Source: DASXRU01 sp039933315 (GTDB taxonomy: Bacteria; Acidobacteriota; Blastocatellia; Pyrinomonadales; Pyrinomonadaceae). Taken from it: 14,137 nt of DNA. The notes below the pieces were generated by a model, which saw nothing but the letters and a program-made list of their open reading frames with translations, ran no database searches and had not been told where the DNA came from. Below are positions 7,910 to 14,137 of this stretch, in pieces. The stretch spans positions 1-14,137 of the forward strand of contig JBDTOI010000105.1 of assembly GCA_039933315.1 (NCBI GenBank), read 5' to 3'. How positions within the stretch are numbered: the first letter of the stretch is position 1; every line of letters begins with the position of its first letter. The position numbers were made by a program, and so were the translations under genes.

Positions 7910-7939
7910 ATTCTATTGGTCTCTACCGAAATCTGTCAA
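7910..7939 (-). promoter_or_regulatory. Sigma-70-type promoter for the small ORF-vwa-purH-fabI-LOG unit
   Basis: On the minus strand, a perfect -35 TTGACA (7934-7939), an 18-base spacer, and -10 TAGAAT (7910-7915), five of six matches to TATAAT. Transcription would start near 7903, about 50 bases before the short ORF and about 145 before the VWA gene. The next gene upstream on this strand ends at 8046, so this is the expected place for a promoter. Activity is not shown by sequence alone. Confidence 0.7.
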
Positions 7940-7995
7940 TCTGAATTTGGACGATCGATGGAACAGTCAGGAACTAATCAAAAACTAGTTGCGCG

Positions 7996-8026
7996 CCCCC
8001 CCTCCTGGACCCCCTTTCAGCCGCCC
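7996..8026 (-). other. Guanine-rich tract with G-quadruplex potential in the receptor 3' region
   Basis: Read on the minus strand: GGG, nine bases, GGGGG, seven bases, then seven G in a row (which can supply two G3 tracts). It begins 19 bases after the stop codon of the TonB-dependent receptor gene and so would be in its mRNA tail. The 286-base gap 7760-8045 also holds the promoter and the short ORF described separately. No classical hairpin-plus-U terminator is visible here; a weak 5-bp AACTA/TAGTT pair at 7972-7990 is the only other symmetry. Confidence 0.4.
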
Positions 8027-8045
8027 TCATCAGTCCACCGACTTT

Positions 8046-10463
8046 TTATTTGAAGCGGAGGCTCAGCCGAGCGCTCAGGAGCCGCGGATAGCCGACGTGC
8101 GTACCACTAAAGACCGACTCAAAATTGTAAAGGAATAATTCGTTCGTGAGATTTTGAACGTCGAATTGGAAGTTTAATGTCGTGCGCTCTTTCTGAAAGA
8201 GATCGGCGCCGATTGAGAAGTCTAAGATCATTCGAGGCTTCACTCTACCCCGTTGGAAATTGATCTCATTGTAGAGACGAGGGTCGAATCCGTCCGCTAT
8301 AAACTGCGGAAGGGTAGTGCCGGGCTCGACATCCGCCGGAACGCCGGAATCGTAGCGGCCGGAGAAGATGGTAAAGAGCCCTGAGCGGCGATGGGTGTAA
8401 CCAAGTTGGAACTGCAATTCATTCCGTTGGTCGTGGTCGTTTGCGAACTTTAGACCCGACACCCGCACGTCTTGCGGATCTTCACCCAAAAAGAGACCAC
8501 CGTTGATTGGCGTTACGCCGTAGGCGCGGGCGTTGGCATACGAGAGGAAGCCGTGAAAGCCCTTCATGTCAGTCGACTCAATTCGGATCTCTTCGCCGGT
8601 CACTCGCCCCGCTGAGATCGCGATGGGAAAGATGAGCCCCGTTTCAAAGAACTGATCCTTGTCGGAGAAGTTCTCGATCCGTTTCTGGTAAGCCGTCAGA
8701 TTTACACGGAGATATCTTGATACCAACTGTTGGGCACCGATCTCGTAAACGTGCTCCTTGTCCGGAAGAATAGGCTTCACACTCGCGATTGCGGTTAGCA
8801 CTGCGATGGGAGAGATCGCAGCGGCCTGTGGCGAACTCGCAAGCAGCAAACTTTCGGCCGGAGGCGGCTGAAACAAGCGATTGTAAGAAGCCCGGAGGGT
8901 AGTCTTTGTGCGGGGAATGTAATAAGCGATACCGAGGCGCGGGCTCAGCGCTTGTTCCTTAATCAGCAGTTTGTAATTGTCGTAGCGAACGCCAACATCA
9001 AGGGTCAGGTTTTTGACAACCTGGAAGCGATCCTGAATGTAGGCACTCAGAGTCCGCCCGGTCTTACGGTCTCTAAATACGAAGGGATTCGCGGCATTGA
9101 ATCCGTTGACGGGGTTTGGAACGGTATTACCGTTTGCGTCAATCAAATCATCGAACTGCACGGTGGGATAGAAAGTAAAGGCCTCGTGCACCGGAGTTAT
9201 CGTCACCTGACCCCCAAACTTGAGGCTATGACTACCGCGCGTACTTGAGACTGAGCCGATTACACCTGAATTTTGGAGCGTGCGATCTTGGGAGGCAACC
9301 ACCGGCGTTGAGCTTGTGTTGCTTATCAGAGTTGCCGCGCTGTGGCGGTTGAAGAACGAGACTTGGCCCAGCGTGCTTGTCGAAAAAATGTGGTCCAGGG
9401 TGATGTTTTGCGAATTATCGCGATTCCGCTGCCGCTGATTTTGGCCCGCGAGCTGTTGCTCTAGTCGATTAGGAACCTGGAAGTTTGTGCCGCCGAAGGT
9501 GAAGGTGCCTCGCAAAGAGTTGTTCTGATCGAGTTGGTAGTCAAGCCGAAAAAATCCTTTGCCACTGCGGCCGAAGTTATGGAAGTTATCAATGGTCGGC
9601 GGATCGAGATAGCGTTGCGACGTCGAAGCGGATAGATTGGTGAGGAAGCCGAACTTCTTCGTGTGGGTTGCAAAATCGGCCCCGATTTCACCTGTCGAAA
9701 AACTGCCTCCCGAAAACGACACTCCAACCTGCGTGGGTCCTTCAAGACCTGAACGAGTGTTAACACTGATTACACCCGCGAGCCTATCGCCGAATTCCGC
9801 CGGGATACCGCCCGTCAATACTTCGACCGTGCGCATCGTCCGCGCATCAAGGCTGGTAGAAAAAATCGCAGAGAGGTTGTCGGTTATCGGTATTCCATCA
9901 ACCACGTACTGAACCTGCGATTCCGAACCCCTTGGATGCATGCGCCCGTTGTCATCAGTTACAAAACCGGGTGTTGAGGCAACAATGCTCTCAATCGCGC
10001 GCGAAGGCGCCGCCCCGGTGGGCCGCTCCAGGACCGTCTGACTGATATCTGTATCAGAAGAGGTGCGGTCGCTTTCCAGCAGGGCCGAGTTTTCTGAGGA
10101 AACAGTCACATTGGCTGCCTCTGCGCCCACTCCCAGAGTGAGATCAAGGCTCATGGGCAGCGCGCTTTCCAGGTCGATTGACTGCTGTGTGGGTTGGAAG
10201 CCTGGGGCTTCCGCGCTCACCTTGTACGTGTTGAACGGGACATTGACTAGTCTAAAAGCACCCTCGGCATCGGTCTGGACACTCTGTTTATATCTGGTTA
10301 CGGGTTGGCTAATTGTCACCGTGGCGCCGGGAATTAGCGCCCCATTCGGATCTTTGATTGTGCCCTGAAGTGTGCCAATTCGCGTTTGCGCTCCGGCTAT
10401 GCCGCCAGTGAATAGCAATATCCCTATACAGTAAAAGGTTAGGTTGGTTTTGTTGCGAATCAT
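8046..10463 (-). CDS. TonB-dependent outer membrane receptor with N-terminal carboxypeptidase-regulatory-like domain
   Basis: Outer membrane gated channel of 805 residues that imports a ligand using TonB energy. The start is set at 10463 because AGGAGGAGG lies just before this ATG and the signal peptide begins here (MIRNKTNLTFYCIGILLF, cleavage near AGAQ, 23-26). The frame is open 20 codons further, but that part reads through the ribosome site. Domains: carboxypeptidase-regulatory-like beta sandwich (about 29-110, GTIKDPNGALIPGATVTI); plug (about 120-240, with HPRGSESQVQYVVDGIPITD and VEVLTGGIPAEFGDRLAGVISVNTR split across 176-237); a 22-strand-type barrel to the end, with IQDRF and DVGVRYD in its middle, closing in LSARLSLRFK. 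No clear TonB box is seen. The layout is typical of the Acidobacteria/Bacteroidetes Oar-like or SusC-like group. The ligand is unknown; the neighbouring Cys/His protein hints at a metal. It probably shares a transcript with that gene, 129 bases upstream. Confidence 0.92.
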   Translation of the reverse strand: MIRNKTNLTFYCIGILLFTGGIAGAQTRIGTLQGTIKDPNGALIPGATVTISQPVTRYKQSVQTDAEGAFRLVNVPFNTYKVSAEAPGFQPTQQSIDLESALPMSLDLTLGVGAEAANVTVSSENSALLESDRTSSDTDISQTVLERPTGAAPSRAIESIVASTPGFVTDDNGRMHPRGSESQVQYVVDGIPITDNLSAIFSTSLDARTMRTVEVLTGGIPAEFGDRLAGVISVNTRSGLEGPTQVGVSFSGGSFSTGEIGADFATHTKKFGFLTNLSASTSQRYLDPPTIDNFHNFGRSGKGFFRLDYQLDQNNSLRGTFTFGGTNFQVPNRLEQQLAGQNQRQRNRDNSQNITLDHIFSTSTLGQVSFFNRHSAATLISNTSSTPVVASQDRTLQNSGVIGSVSSTRGSHSLKFGGQVTITPVHEAFTFYPTVQFDDLIDANGNTVPNPVNGFNAANPFVFRDRKTGRTLSAYIQDRFQVVKNLTLDVGVRYDNYKLLIKEQALSPRLGIAYYIPRTKTTLRASYNRLFQPPPAESLLLASSPQAAAISPIAVLTAIASVKPILPDKEHVYEIGAQQLVSRYLRVNLTAYQKRIENFSDKDQFFETGLIFPIAISAGRVTGEEIRIESTDMKGFHGFLSYANARAYGVTPINGGLFLGEDPQDVRVSGLKFANDHDQRNELQFQLGYTHRRSGLFTIFSGRYDSGVPADVEPGTTLPQFIADGFDPRLYNEINFQRGRVKPRMILDFSIGADLFQKERTTLNFQFDVQNLTNELFLYNFESVFSGTHVGYPRLLSARLSLRFK

Positions 10464-10496
10464 TGATCCTCCTCCTAGAATCCATGAAGCTGATCC

Positions 10497-10516
10497 AGAA
10501 TCCAAAACCAGATTCT
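10497..10516. repeat. 6-bp inverted repeat AGAATC-N8-GATTCT in the receptor leader
   Basis: A perfect pair of arms lies 34 bases upstream of the receptor ATG. The left arm motif, with its preceding TGATCC, occurs again as TGATCC...AGAATCC at 10464-10483, next to the ribosome binding site. It could form a leader hairpin or bind a regulator, or be chance. Seen directly; the role is unassigned. Confidence 0.3.
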
Positions 10517-10592
10517 CGAGCAATTGGAACAGGCTTTGGAGTACGCCAGCGAAAGAATAAGCGCGCAGTGTGCGCTCAGTGGCGTGCGGAAT

Positions 10593-10985
10593 TCAGACCA
10601 GGGATGTAAGCGGAGGAGCGCGACCGTGCCCCTGCTTCAGTGGTTCAGTCAAACAAAAAATGGTGACTGAAAAGTGTTGGGCGGGATAGAACAGTTGAGC
10701 ATCTAAACGAGGCGCTTTACCGAGAACCGTCAGCGTGAGGTTCTGCTGCAGCTGGCAGATCAGGCATTCGAAGCATGACGGGCTGGTACCAGGGGCACCG
10801 CTCTGTGCGATAGTGAACGAATTCGCCGTCGATGCCGACTGGGTGGTGCGAGAAGCCAGCGCCGAGCGATGGGTGTGAATTAACGATGAGGTGCCGCCGT
10901 GCAAGATCAGCACTAACAGCAACCCCGCGAGAAGGCGAGCGTGGCGCGCCTTCTGAACAAAAAACACTGAAGGATGCTTGGTCAC
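10593..10985 (-). CDS. Small Cys/His-rich membrane protein, DUF2946-like
   Basis: Not firmly recognised. It has 130 residues from a GTG at 10985, with TATAGGG about nine bases before it. The frame can be read back to a TTG at 11042, but that TTG is the -35 box of the apparent promoter, so the longer form is unlikely. A basic start (KARHAR, 12-17) is followed by one hydrophobic span (LLAGLLLVLILHG, 18-30), then H37 and H39 in SLIHTHR, a Ser/Thr/Ala-rich stretch (41-69), a cysteine cluster C71-x2-C74-x2-C77, and a second, less hydrophobic region. It ends in GRAPPLTS. The His-x-His plus Cys cluster and the R-A-P-P ending resemble DUF2946 proteins, which are found beside copper-type TonB-dependent receptors in Proteobacteria (family knowledge). 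A role in metal sensing or handling with the downstream receptor is inference. Confidence 0.65.
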   Translation of the reverse strand: MTKHPSVFFVQKARHARLLAGLLLVLILHGGTSSLIHTHRSALASRTTQSASTANSFTIAQSGAPGTSPSCFECLICQLQQNLTLTVLGKAPRLDAQLFYPAQHFSVTIFCLTEPLKQGHGRAPPLTSLV

Positions 10986-11013
10986 GATAGATAGCCCTAT
11001 ACTGGAGGGCCCT

Positions 11014-11042
11014 AGTTTAGTAATCACCTCCCGAACTGTCAA
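11014..11042 (-). promoter_or_regulatory. Sigma-70-type promoter for the Cys/His protein and receptor genes
   Basis: On the minus strand: -35 TTGACA (11037-11042, perfect), a 17-base spacer, and -10 TAAACT (11014-11019, four of six). Transcription would start near 11007, leaving a leader of about 22 bases before the GTG at 10985. The site also explains why the TTG at 11042 should not be taken as a start codon. An 8-base palindrome, AGGGCCCT, follows the -10 element near the start point and could be an operator. Confidence 0.6.
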
Positions 11043-11056
11043 CGTTCGGTTGGTTT

Positions 11057-11067
11057 GTGCCAGGCAC
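11057..11067. repeat. Short palindrome GTGCC-A-GGCAC in the divergent intergenic region
   Basis: Eleven bases of perfect dyad symmetry between the minus-strand promoter (-35 at 11037-11042) and the start of the metallopeptidase gene. Its position between divergent genes suits a regulator binding site. I see no good promoter for the + strand gene, and the palindrome is short enough to be chance. Confidence 0.25.
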
Positions 11068-11127
11068 TTAACTCATGCCGATTTGGCCTGATTCCTTCTT
11101 TCCGTGTTGAAGGGACTAATAATCTTA

Positions 11128-12633
11128 ATGGCTTATGAGCGACGGTTCGCAGGAAGACAATGTCTTCTTTTCGCCTGCGCGGTTTTGCTGGCCGCTTCAC
11201 AAGCCAGTATTGCTCGCGCCACGCCGATGAATATTAGTATTCGAGTTCAATCGTCGGTTCCTCCCCGGCTAGTTATTCAGGGCGAACATGAAGGCGGGAT
11301 GCAGACCTGGTCCTTTCGTAAGACATACGGCAGCGTGATGGGGCTCGGCGAACGAATAACTGGCCTTATGTTGACAGACCGCAATGGCAAAACTGTGAGC
11401 GTGCGAAAATTGGGACCAGGCCAGTACCAGGCAGAGAAGCAAGCGACGCACTTCTATTATGAGGTCGAACTCGATCCGGCGATTCGTTCGGGAGATGCCG
11501 CATATGTTTCGTGGCTTACCTCGGAACGAGGGTTGTTGCTCCCCGGCGATCTTCTCCCCACGTTTACCCCTGAACCGAACCGCTCGCGCCAAGTGGCCCG
11601 CGTGAGCTTTGAGTTGCCAAACCTGTGGCTAATCGCCACCTCGGAAAGTAGAATCAACACCAACGAATTCGACATAAGTGAACCGGACCGGGCCGTGTTT
11701 TTCATCTCCAAAGACCTGCGGCAGTCTCGAGCGCGGCTTGGCCGAATGGAGTTTAGTCTTTGTTTCTCCGGAGAGTGGGATTTCTCCGCCGAGGAGGGAA
11801 TGACAGTCGCCAGGAGAATTGTTGAGAGTTACACACACTCTGTGGGGGCGGCACCTGCGGAACGGGCAATGTTGATTCTGTCACCCTTCCCCAACAATGA
11901 GCGCGCGGGGCGGTGGAGCGCCGAAACAAGGGGAACCACAGTCGTGCTTCTCTCCGGAAGACAGCCTGCAAGATCTGCCGCTCTGGTTCAACTCAGTACT
12001 CCGCTGACTCATGAATTGTTTCATCTCTGGGTACCAAACGGCCTCGCCCTCGACGGTGACTACGATTGGTTCTATGAAGGGTTCACGATTTACCAGGCCA
12101 TGCGCACCGCACAGCAACTGGACCTTCTCACCTTTCAAGACCTCTTGAACGCCGTGGGGCGCGCGTTCGATACATACTTATCCGCGCCCGAACGTGACAC
12201 ACTTTCACTCATGGAGGCGTCCAAACGGCGGTGGACAACCAGCCCATCCCTCATTTACCAGAAAGCCATGTTGGTTGCTCTGATTTATGATCTAACACTG
12301 AGAACCCGATCCAGGGGCAAGCAATCCCTGGAAAATGTATACCGGGAACTCTTCCGGCGATATCGGTCTGGCTCGGCCCGGACTGAGGCAAATAGTGCAG
12401 TTCTGAGCGTGCTGAACAACGTCCGGGGCATGGAAGGCTTTGCCAGCACGTACCTGGAGAGCGCTTCGATGATAGATCTGCCCGCCGTGCTGGCGCCTTT
12501 TGGACTACGGGTTGAAAAGATCGGCTCGAGATCGCACGTCTTGCCCGCTCAGGCATTGACCCGCGATCAGCGCGACCTGCTGCGAGGGTTGGGTTACAAT
12601 AGCGACTCGCGCGGCTCATACCGCAATCATTGA
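11128..12633 (+). CDS. Exported M61-like (glycyl aminopeptidase family) zinc metallopeptidase, lacking the PDZ domain
   Basis: A secreted or periplasmic gluzincin-type peptidase. Numbering from the ATG at 11128 (501 residues): signal peptide 1-32 (basic ERRFAGRQ, hydrophobic CLLFACAVLLAA, cleavage near ARA), a beta-rich N-terminal region (about 35-220), and the catalytic domain. Zinc ligands are H295 and H299 in HELFH, with E296 as the general base and E317 in WFYEGFTIY as the third ligand. A downstream YQKAMLVALIYDLTLR (377-392) matches the conserved M61 helix, and SLENVYRELFRRY follows it. The protein stops soon after LPAVLAPFGLRVEK, where M61 proteins usually continue into a PDZ domain, so the PDZ is missing. 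An alternative GTG at 11104 adds eight residues; the spacing of the upstream AAGGGA makes the start uncertain. It is 28 bases before the lipoprotein gene, probably one operon. The substrate is unknown. Confidence 0.85.
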   Translation: MAYERRFAGRQCLLFACAVLLAASQASIARATPMNISIRVQSSVPPRLVIQGEHEGGMQTWSFRKTYGSVMGLGERITGLMLTDRNGKTVSVRKLGPGQYQAEKQATHFYYEVELDPAIRSGDAAYVSWLTSERGLLLPGDLLPTFTPEPNRSRQVARVSFELPNLWLIATSESRINTNEFDISEPDRAVFFISKDLRQSRARLGRMEFSLCFSGEWDFSAEEGMTVARRIVESYTHSVGAAPAERAMLILSPFPNNERAGRWSAETRGTTVVLLSGRQPARSAALVQLSTPLTHELFHLWVPNGLALDGDYDWFYEGFTIYQAMRTAQQLDLLTFQDLLNAVGRAFDTYLSAPERDTLSLMEASKRRWTTSPSLIYQKAMLVALIYDLTLRTRSRGKQSLENVYRELFRRYRSGSARTEANSAVLSVLNNVRGMEGFASTYLESASMIDLPAVLAPFGLRVEKIGSRSHVLPAQALTRDQRDLLRGLGYNSDSRGSYRNH

Positions 12634-12661
12634 GAGGAAAGTAGTTCGTTCTGAAAATCGA

Positions 12662-13804
12662 ATGAAGATCAAAGTAAGTCCGGTGGTAACGATGAGCCTC
12701 CGTGAAATTCTAACAATATTTGCCTTATGCCTATCGCTCGCGGGTTGCAGCACGTTGGCAAAGAAGAATGATACTGGTGTCGTGGTCTCACGGCGGGCGG
12801 AGATAAGAAGCTCCACTGCAGTGGTCGCGGCGACCCTGGTGGTGGTCGCACGGGGCGACCAGGTGGACATCCTGGATACTTCGACCGTACCGGATACTGG
12901 CGAAAAGTGGCTGCGTGTTAAGGCCCGTAATGAGGAGAGTACTGAAGGATGGATTGAAGCCAGAAACATCATGCCGGAAACCGTGCTCGAGAGTTCTCGC
13001 AAGCTGTCGGAAGAAGACAAGGAAACACCTGGGCAGGCGACCGGTCAATTGCACGCTAGCTCAAACCTTCGCCTGACTCCGGATCGTAGCAGCAACGACA
13101 ACATCATGATGAAGCTGGATAGCGGCTCGACATTCGAGATTGTGGGATGGAAGCGGGTGCCGAAGCCTAAGTCTTCGGAAACGATCGAAAGCGACATTGC
13201 TCCGAAACCTGGCAGCGGTCAGACCAGCTCGCCAAAAGGGAAAAAGGATATTGATGCCGAGAAAGAGCCAGAGGAGCCGAACGAACTCTGGTACAAGGTG
13301 CGCTTGGATCCGTCGATCTCGCCGGCTCCAGCGGGTTGGATCTATGGGAAGCAAGTCGAACTGACAGTACCCAGCGACATCATTTTTTATCGCTCGGGTC
13401 GCGAATTCGTGGCTTGGCGCAGACTCGACGATGAGCCCTCAGAGGAGAGTGACGCCGGCAGCCGCGGTGTTCAGAAAGAGACGAAGCCTGGGAGCTGGGT
13501 CATTCTGGAGAAGAGCAGTTCCAGCCAGCCGCACAAGTTGGAGGAGCCGGATTTTGATCGGATATACGTGCTGGGATACGATAAACATAATCAGGAGCAC
13601 TACACTGGTTACCGCAGCCCCGATGTGAAGGGGTACCTTCCCTTGCGGGTCGAAGGTCGAGGGCTCAACAAAACGTTCACGGTCAAGGTCAAAGACGAAA
13701 ACGAACAACTGAAGGACGTTCAGTACACCCTTTATAGGGATGATAGAGGGGTGTTGCGGGTCGCATCCCCGGGGGAGATACCTAAAGCGAAGAAACGAAA
13801 GTGA
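12662..13804 (+). CDS. Lipoprotein with two SH3-like domains
   Basis: Envelope lipoprotein of 380 residues. The signal ends in the lipobox LSLAGC, so C29 would be lipidated. A second ATG at 12692 (M11) gives a compact 18-residue signal and has GGTGG close upstream, so the true start may be there. First bacterial SH3-like domain, about 38-103 (VVVSRRAEIRSS to EGWIEARNI). Second, about 127-235 (GQLHASSNLRLTPDRSS to AGWIYGKQVEL), interrupted by a charged low-complexity insert (168-207, many K, E, P, S). The C-terminal part (about 236-380) is not recognised and ends in a basic tail, KAKKRK. SH3-like repeats in secreted proteins commonly bind peptidoglycan or protein partners (family knowledge). 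Its place directly after the metallopeptidase suggests a shared envelope role. Confidence 0.82.
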   Translation: MKIKVSPVVTMSLREILTIFALCLSLAGCSTLAKKNDTGVVVSRRAEIRSSTAVVAATLVVVARGDQVDILDTSTVPDTGEKWLRVKARNEESTEGWIEARNIMPETVLESSRKLSEEDKETPGQATGQLHASSNLRLTPDRSSNDNIMMKLDSGSTFEIVGWKRVPKPKSSETIESDIAPKPGSGQTSSPKGKKDIDAEKEPEEPNELWYKVRLDPSISPAPAGWIYGKQVELTVPSDIIFYRSGREFVAWRRLDDEPSEESDAGSRGVQKETKPGSWVILEKSSSSQPHKLEEPDFDRIYVLGYDKHNQEHYTGYRSPDVKGYLPLRVEGRGLNKTFTVKVKDENEQLKDVQYTLYRDDRGVLRVASPGEIPKAKKRK

Positions 13805-13914
13805 AAGTTTATCGGAAATCCGGGGGCTTTGGAGAGCTTGAACGGAATTCGATGGGACTAAACGACGGAAATAAGGGCCGCACCAGGTCTTTCGATTGAT
13901 TTTGCAGAGCGCGC

Positions 13915-13943
13915 TTGACAGGTCAGAAGTCATTCGTTAGAAT
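13915..13943 (+). promoter_or_regulatory. Strong sigma-70 promoter with GC-rich discriminator, likely rRNA promoter
   Basis: -35 TTGACA (13915-13920, perfect), a 17-base spacer, and -10 TAGAAT (13938-13943, five of six), followed directly by GCGCG, the GC-rich discriminator typical of promoters under stringent control such as those of rRNA. No protein gene follows within the window. Transcription would begin near 13950. It lies 110 bases after the lipoprotein stop; that stretch holds nothing else I can name. Confidence 0.7.
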
Positions 13944-13949
13944 GCGCGT

Positions 13950-14137
13950 TTGCTTGAGGTAAGAAAAGTCCGACCATAAGCAACAATACGATTCCGAAGC
14001 ATCCAAGCACGGATCGGATAATCGATCTTTGAAAACTAGATAGAGCGTGTCCATATCAATGAACTTTGAGAGTCAAAACGATGAGCGATAAAGCTCGCGT
14101 ACAAAACTCTTAAGAAGAGTCATTATCGGATACTGAA
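13950..14137 (+). promoter_or_regulatory. Probable ribosomal RNA operon leader with boxA-like element
   Basis: No sensible reading frame is present. GATCTTTGAAAACTAGA (14024-14040) resembles the boxA antitermination motif and the phrase that commonly precedes mature 16S or 23S rRNA in many bacteria (family knowledge). The stretch before it has a small dyad, GATCG-N6-CGATC (14012-14027), and one after it forms a 6-bp hairpin, ACTCTT-AAG-AAGAGT (14106-14120). With the strong promoter and GC-rich discriminator, this fits an rRNA leader whose structural gene starts past the right edge. The 16S start motif (AGAGTTTGAT-like) is not seen inside the window, so whether 16S or 23S follows cannot be decided. 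Confidence 0.55.

Noticed and set aside
7930..7990. Weak AACTA/TAGTT hairpin near a T-run as terminator for the receptor gene
   Set aside because: Only five A/T-rich base pairs with a nine-base loop, too weak for an intrinsic terminator.
7976..8032. 18-codon minus-strand ATG frame in the G-rich tract
   Set aside because: No ribosome binding site, composition set by the G-runs, and no hydrophobic or domain character.
10561..10577. GCGCA-GTG-TGCGC hairpin between the Cys/His gene and the receptor gene
   Set aside because: Short 5-bp stem without a U-run; could be a minor attenuating structure, but too weak to call a terminator.
12616..13020. Long minus-strand open frame opposite the lipoprotein gene start
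   Set aside because: It lies antisense to the M61 stop and the lipoprotein coding region, is low in recognisable motifs and rich in Ser/Thr/Arg as expected of a shadow frame.
13439..13933. 164-codon minus-strand frame over the lipoprotein gene end
   Set aside because: Mostly antisense to the well-supported lipoprotein gene; no ribosome site or domain seen, and the start would overlap the probable rRNA promoter.
1..14137. CRISPR arrays, insertion sequences, phage or plasmid genes, tRNAs
   Set aside because: No regularly spaced repeats, transposase or integrase motifs, or tRNA-like cloverleaf ending in a CCA-type acceptor stem were seen on either strand.

Overview
The window looks like a chromosomal segment of an Acidobacteriota bacterium, possibly class Blastocatellia. 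This is inferred from the genes, not from a ribosomal RNA. The markers are a von Willebrand factor A protein of the acidobacterial 'VWFA-related' type, a large TonB-dependent receptor with an N-terminal carboxypeptidase-regulatory-like domain, and a mix of housekeeping genes with secreted proteins in short operons. I see no insertion sequence, phage gene, tRNA, CRISPR array or toxin-antitoxin pair.

Left part (1-3425, + strand): the 3' end of a GNAT acetyltransferase gene whose start probably lies outside the window; a membrane-bound hybrid histidine kinase with its own receiver domain; a small zinc-ribbon/DUF2007 protein; and a CutA protein.

Middle part (3456-7849, - strand): a compact transcription unit read right to left. 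It starts at a near-consensus sigma-70 promoter (7910-7939) and then holds a possible 25-residue single-span membrane peptide (too short for routine gene calling), the secreted VWA protein, purH (its ATG overlaps the VWA stop codon), fabI and a LOG-family protein. A possibly Sec-exported VWA protein is thus translationally coupled to purine synthesis and co-transcribed with fatty acid synthesis.

Right part (8046-13804): a - strand unit made of a small Cys/His-rich membrane protein (DUF2946-like) followed by an 805-residue TonB-dependent receptor. Divergent from it is a + strand pair, an exported M61-like metallopeptidase that ends before the usual PDZ domain and a lipoprotein with two SH3-like domains. 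The first pair is reminiscent of outer-membrane metal uptake loci; the second pair looks like an envelope or secreted proteolysis module. A guanine-rich tract with quadruplex potential sits just past the receptor stop codon.

The last 333 bases hold no protein gene. They contain a consensus promoter with a GC-rich discriminator and a boxA-like element typical of ribosomal RNA leaders, so an rRNA operon probably begins just beyond the right edge. The most novel candidates are the short membrane ORF plus VWA-purH coupling, and the Cys/His protein plus receptor pair. Most of the remaining genes are conventional.
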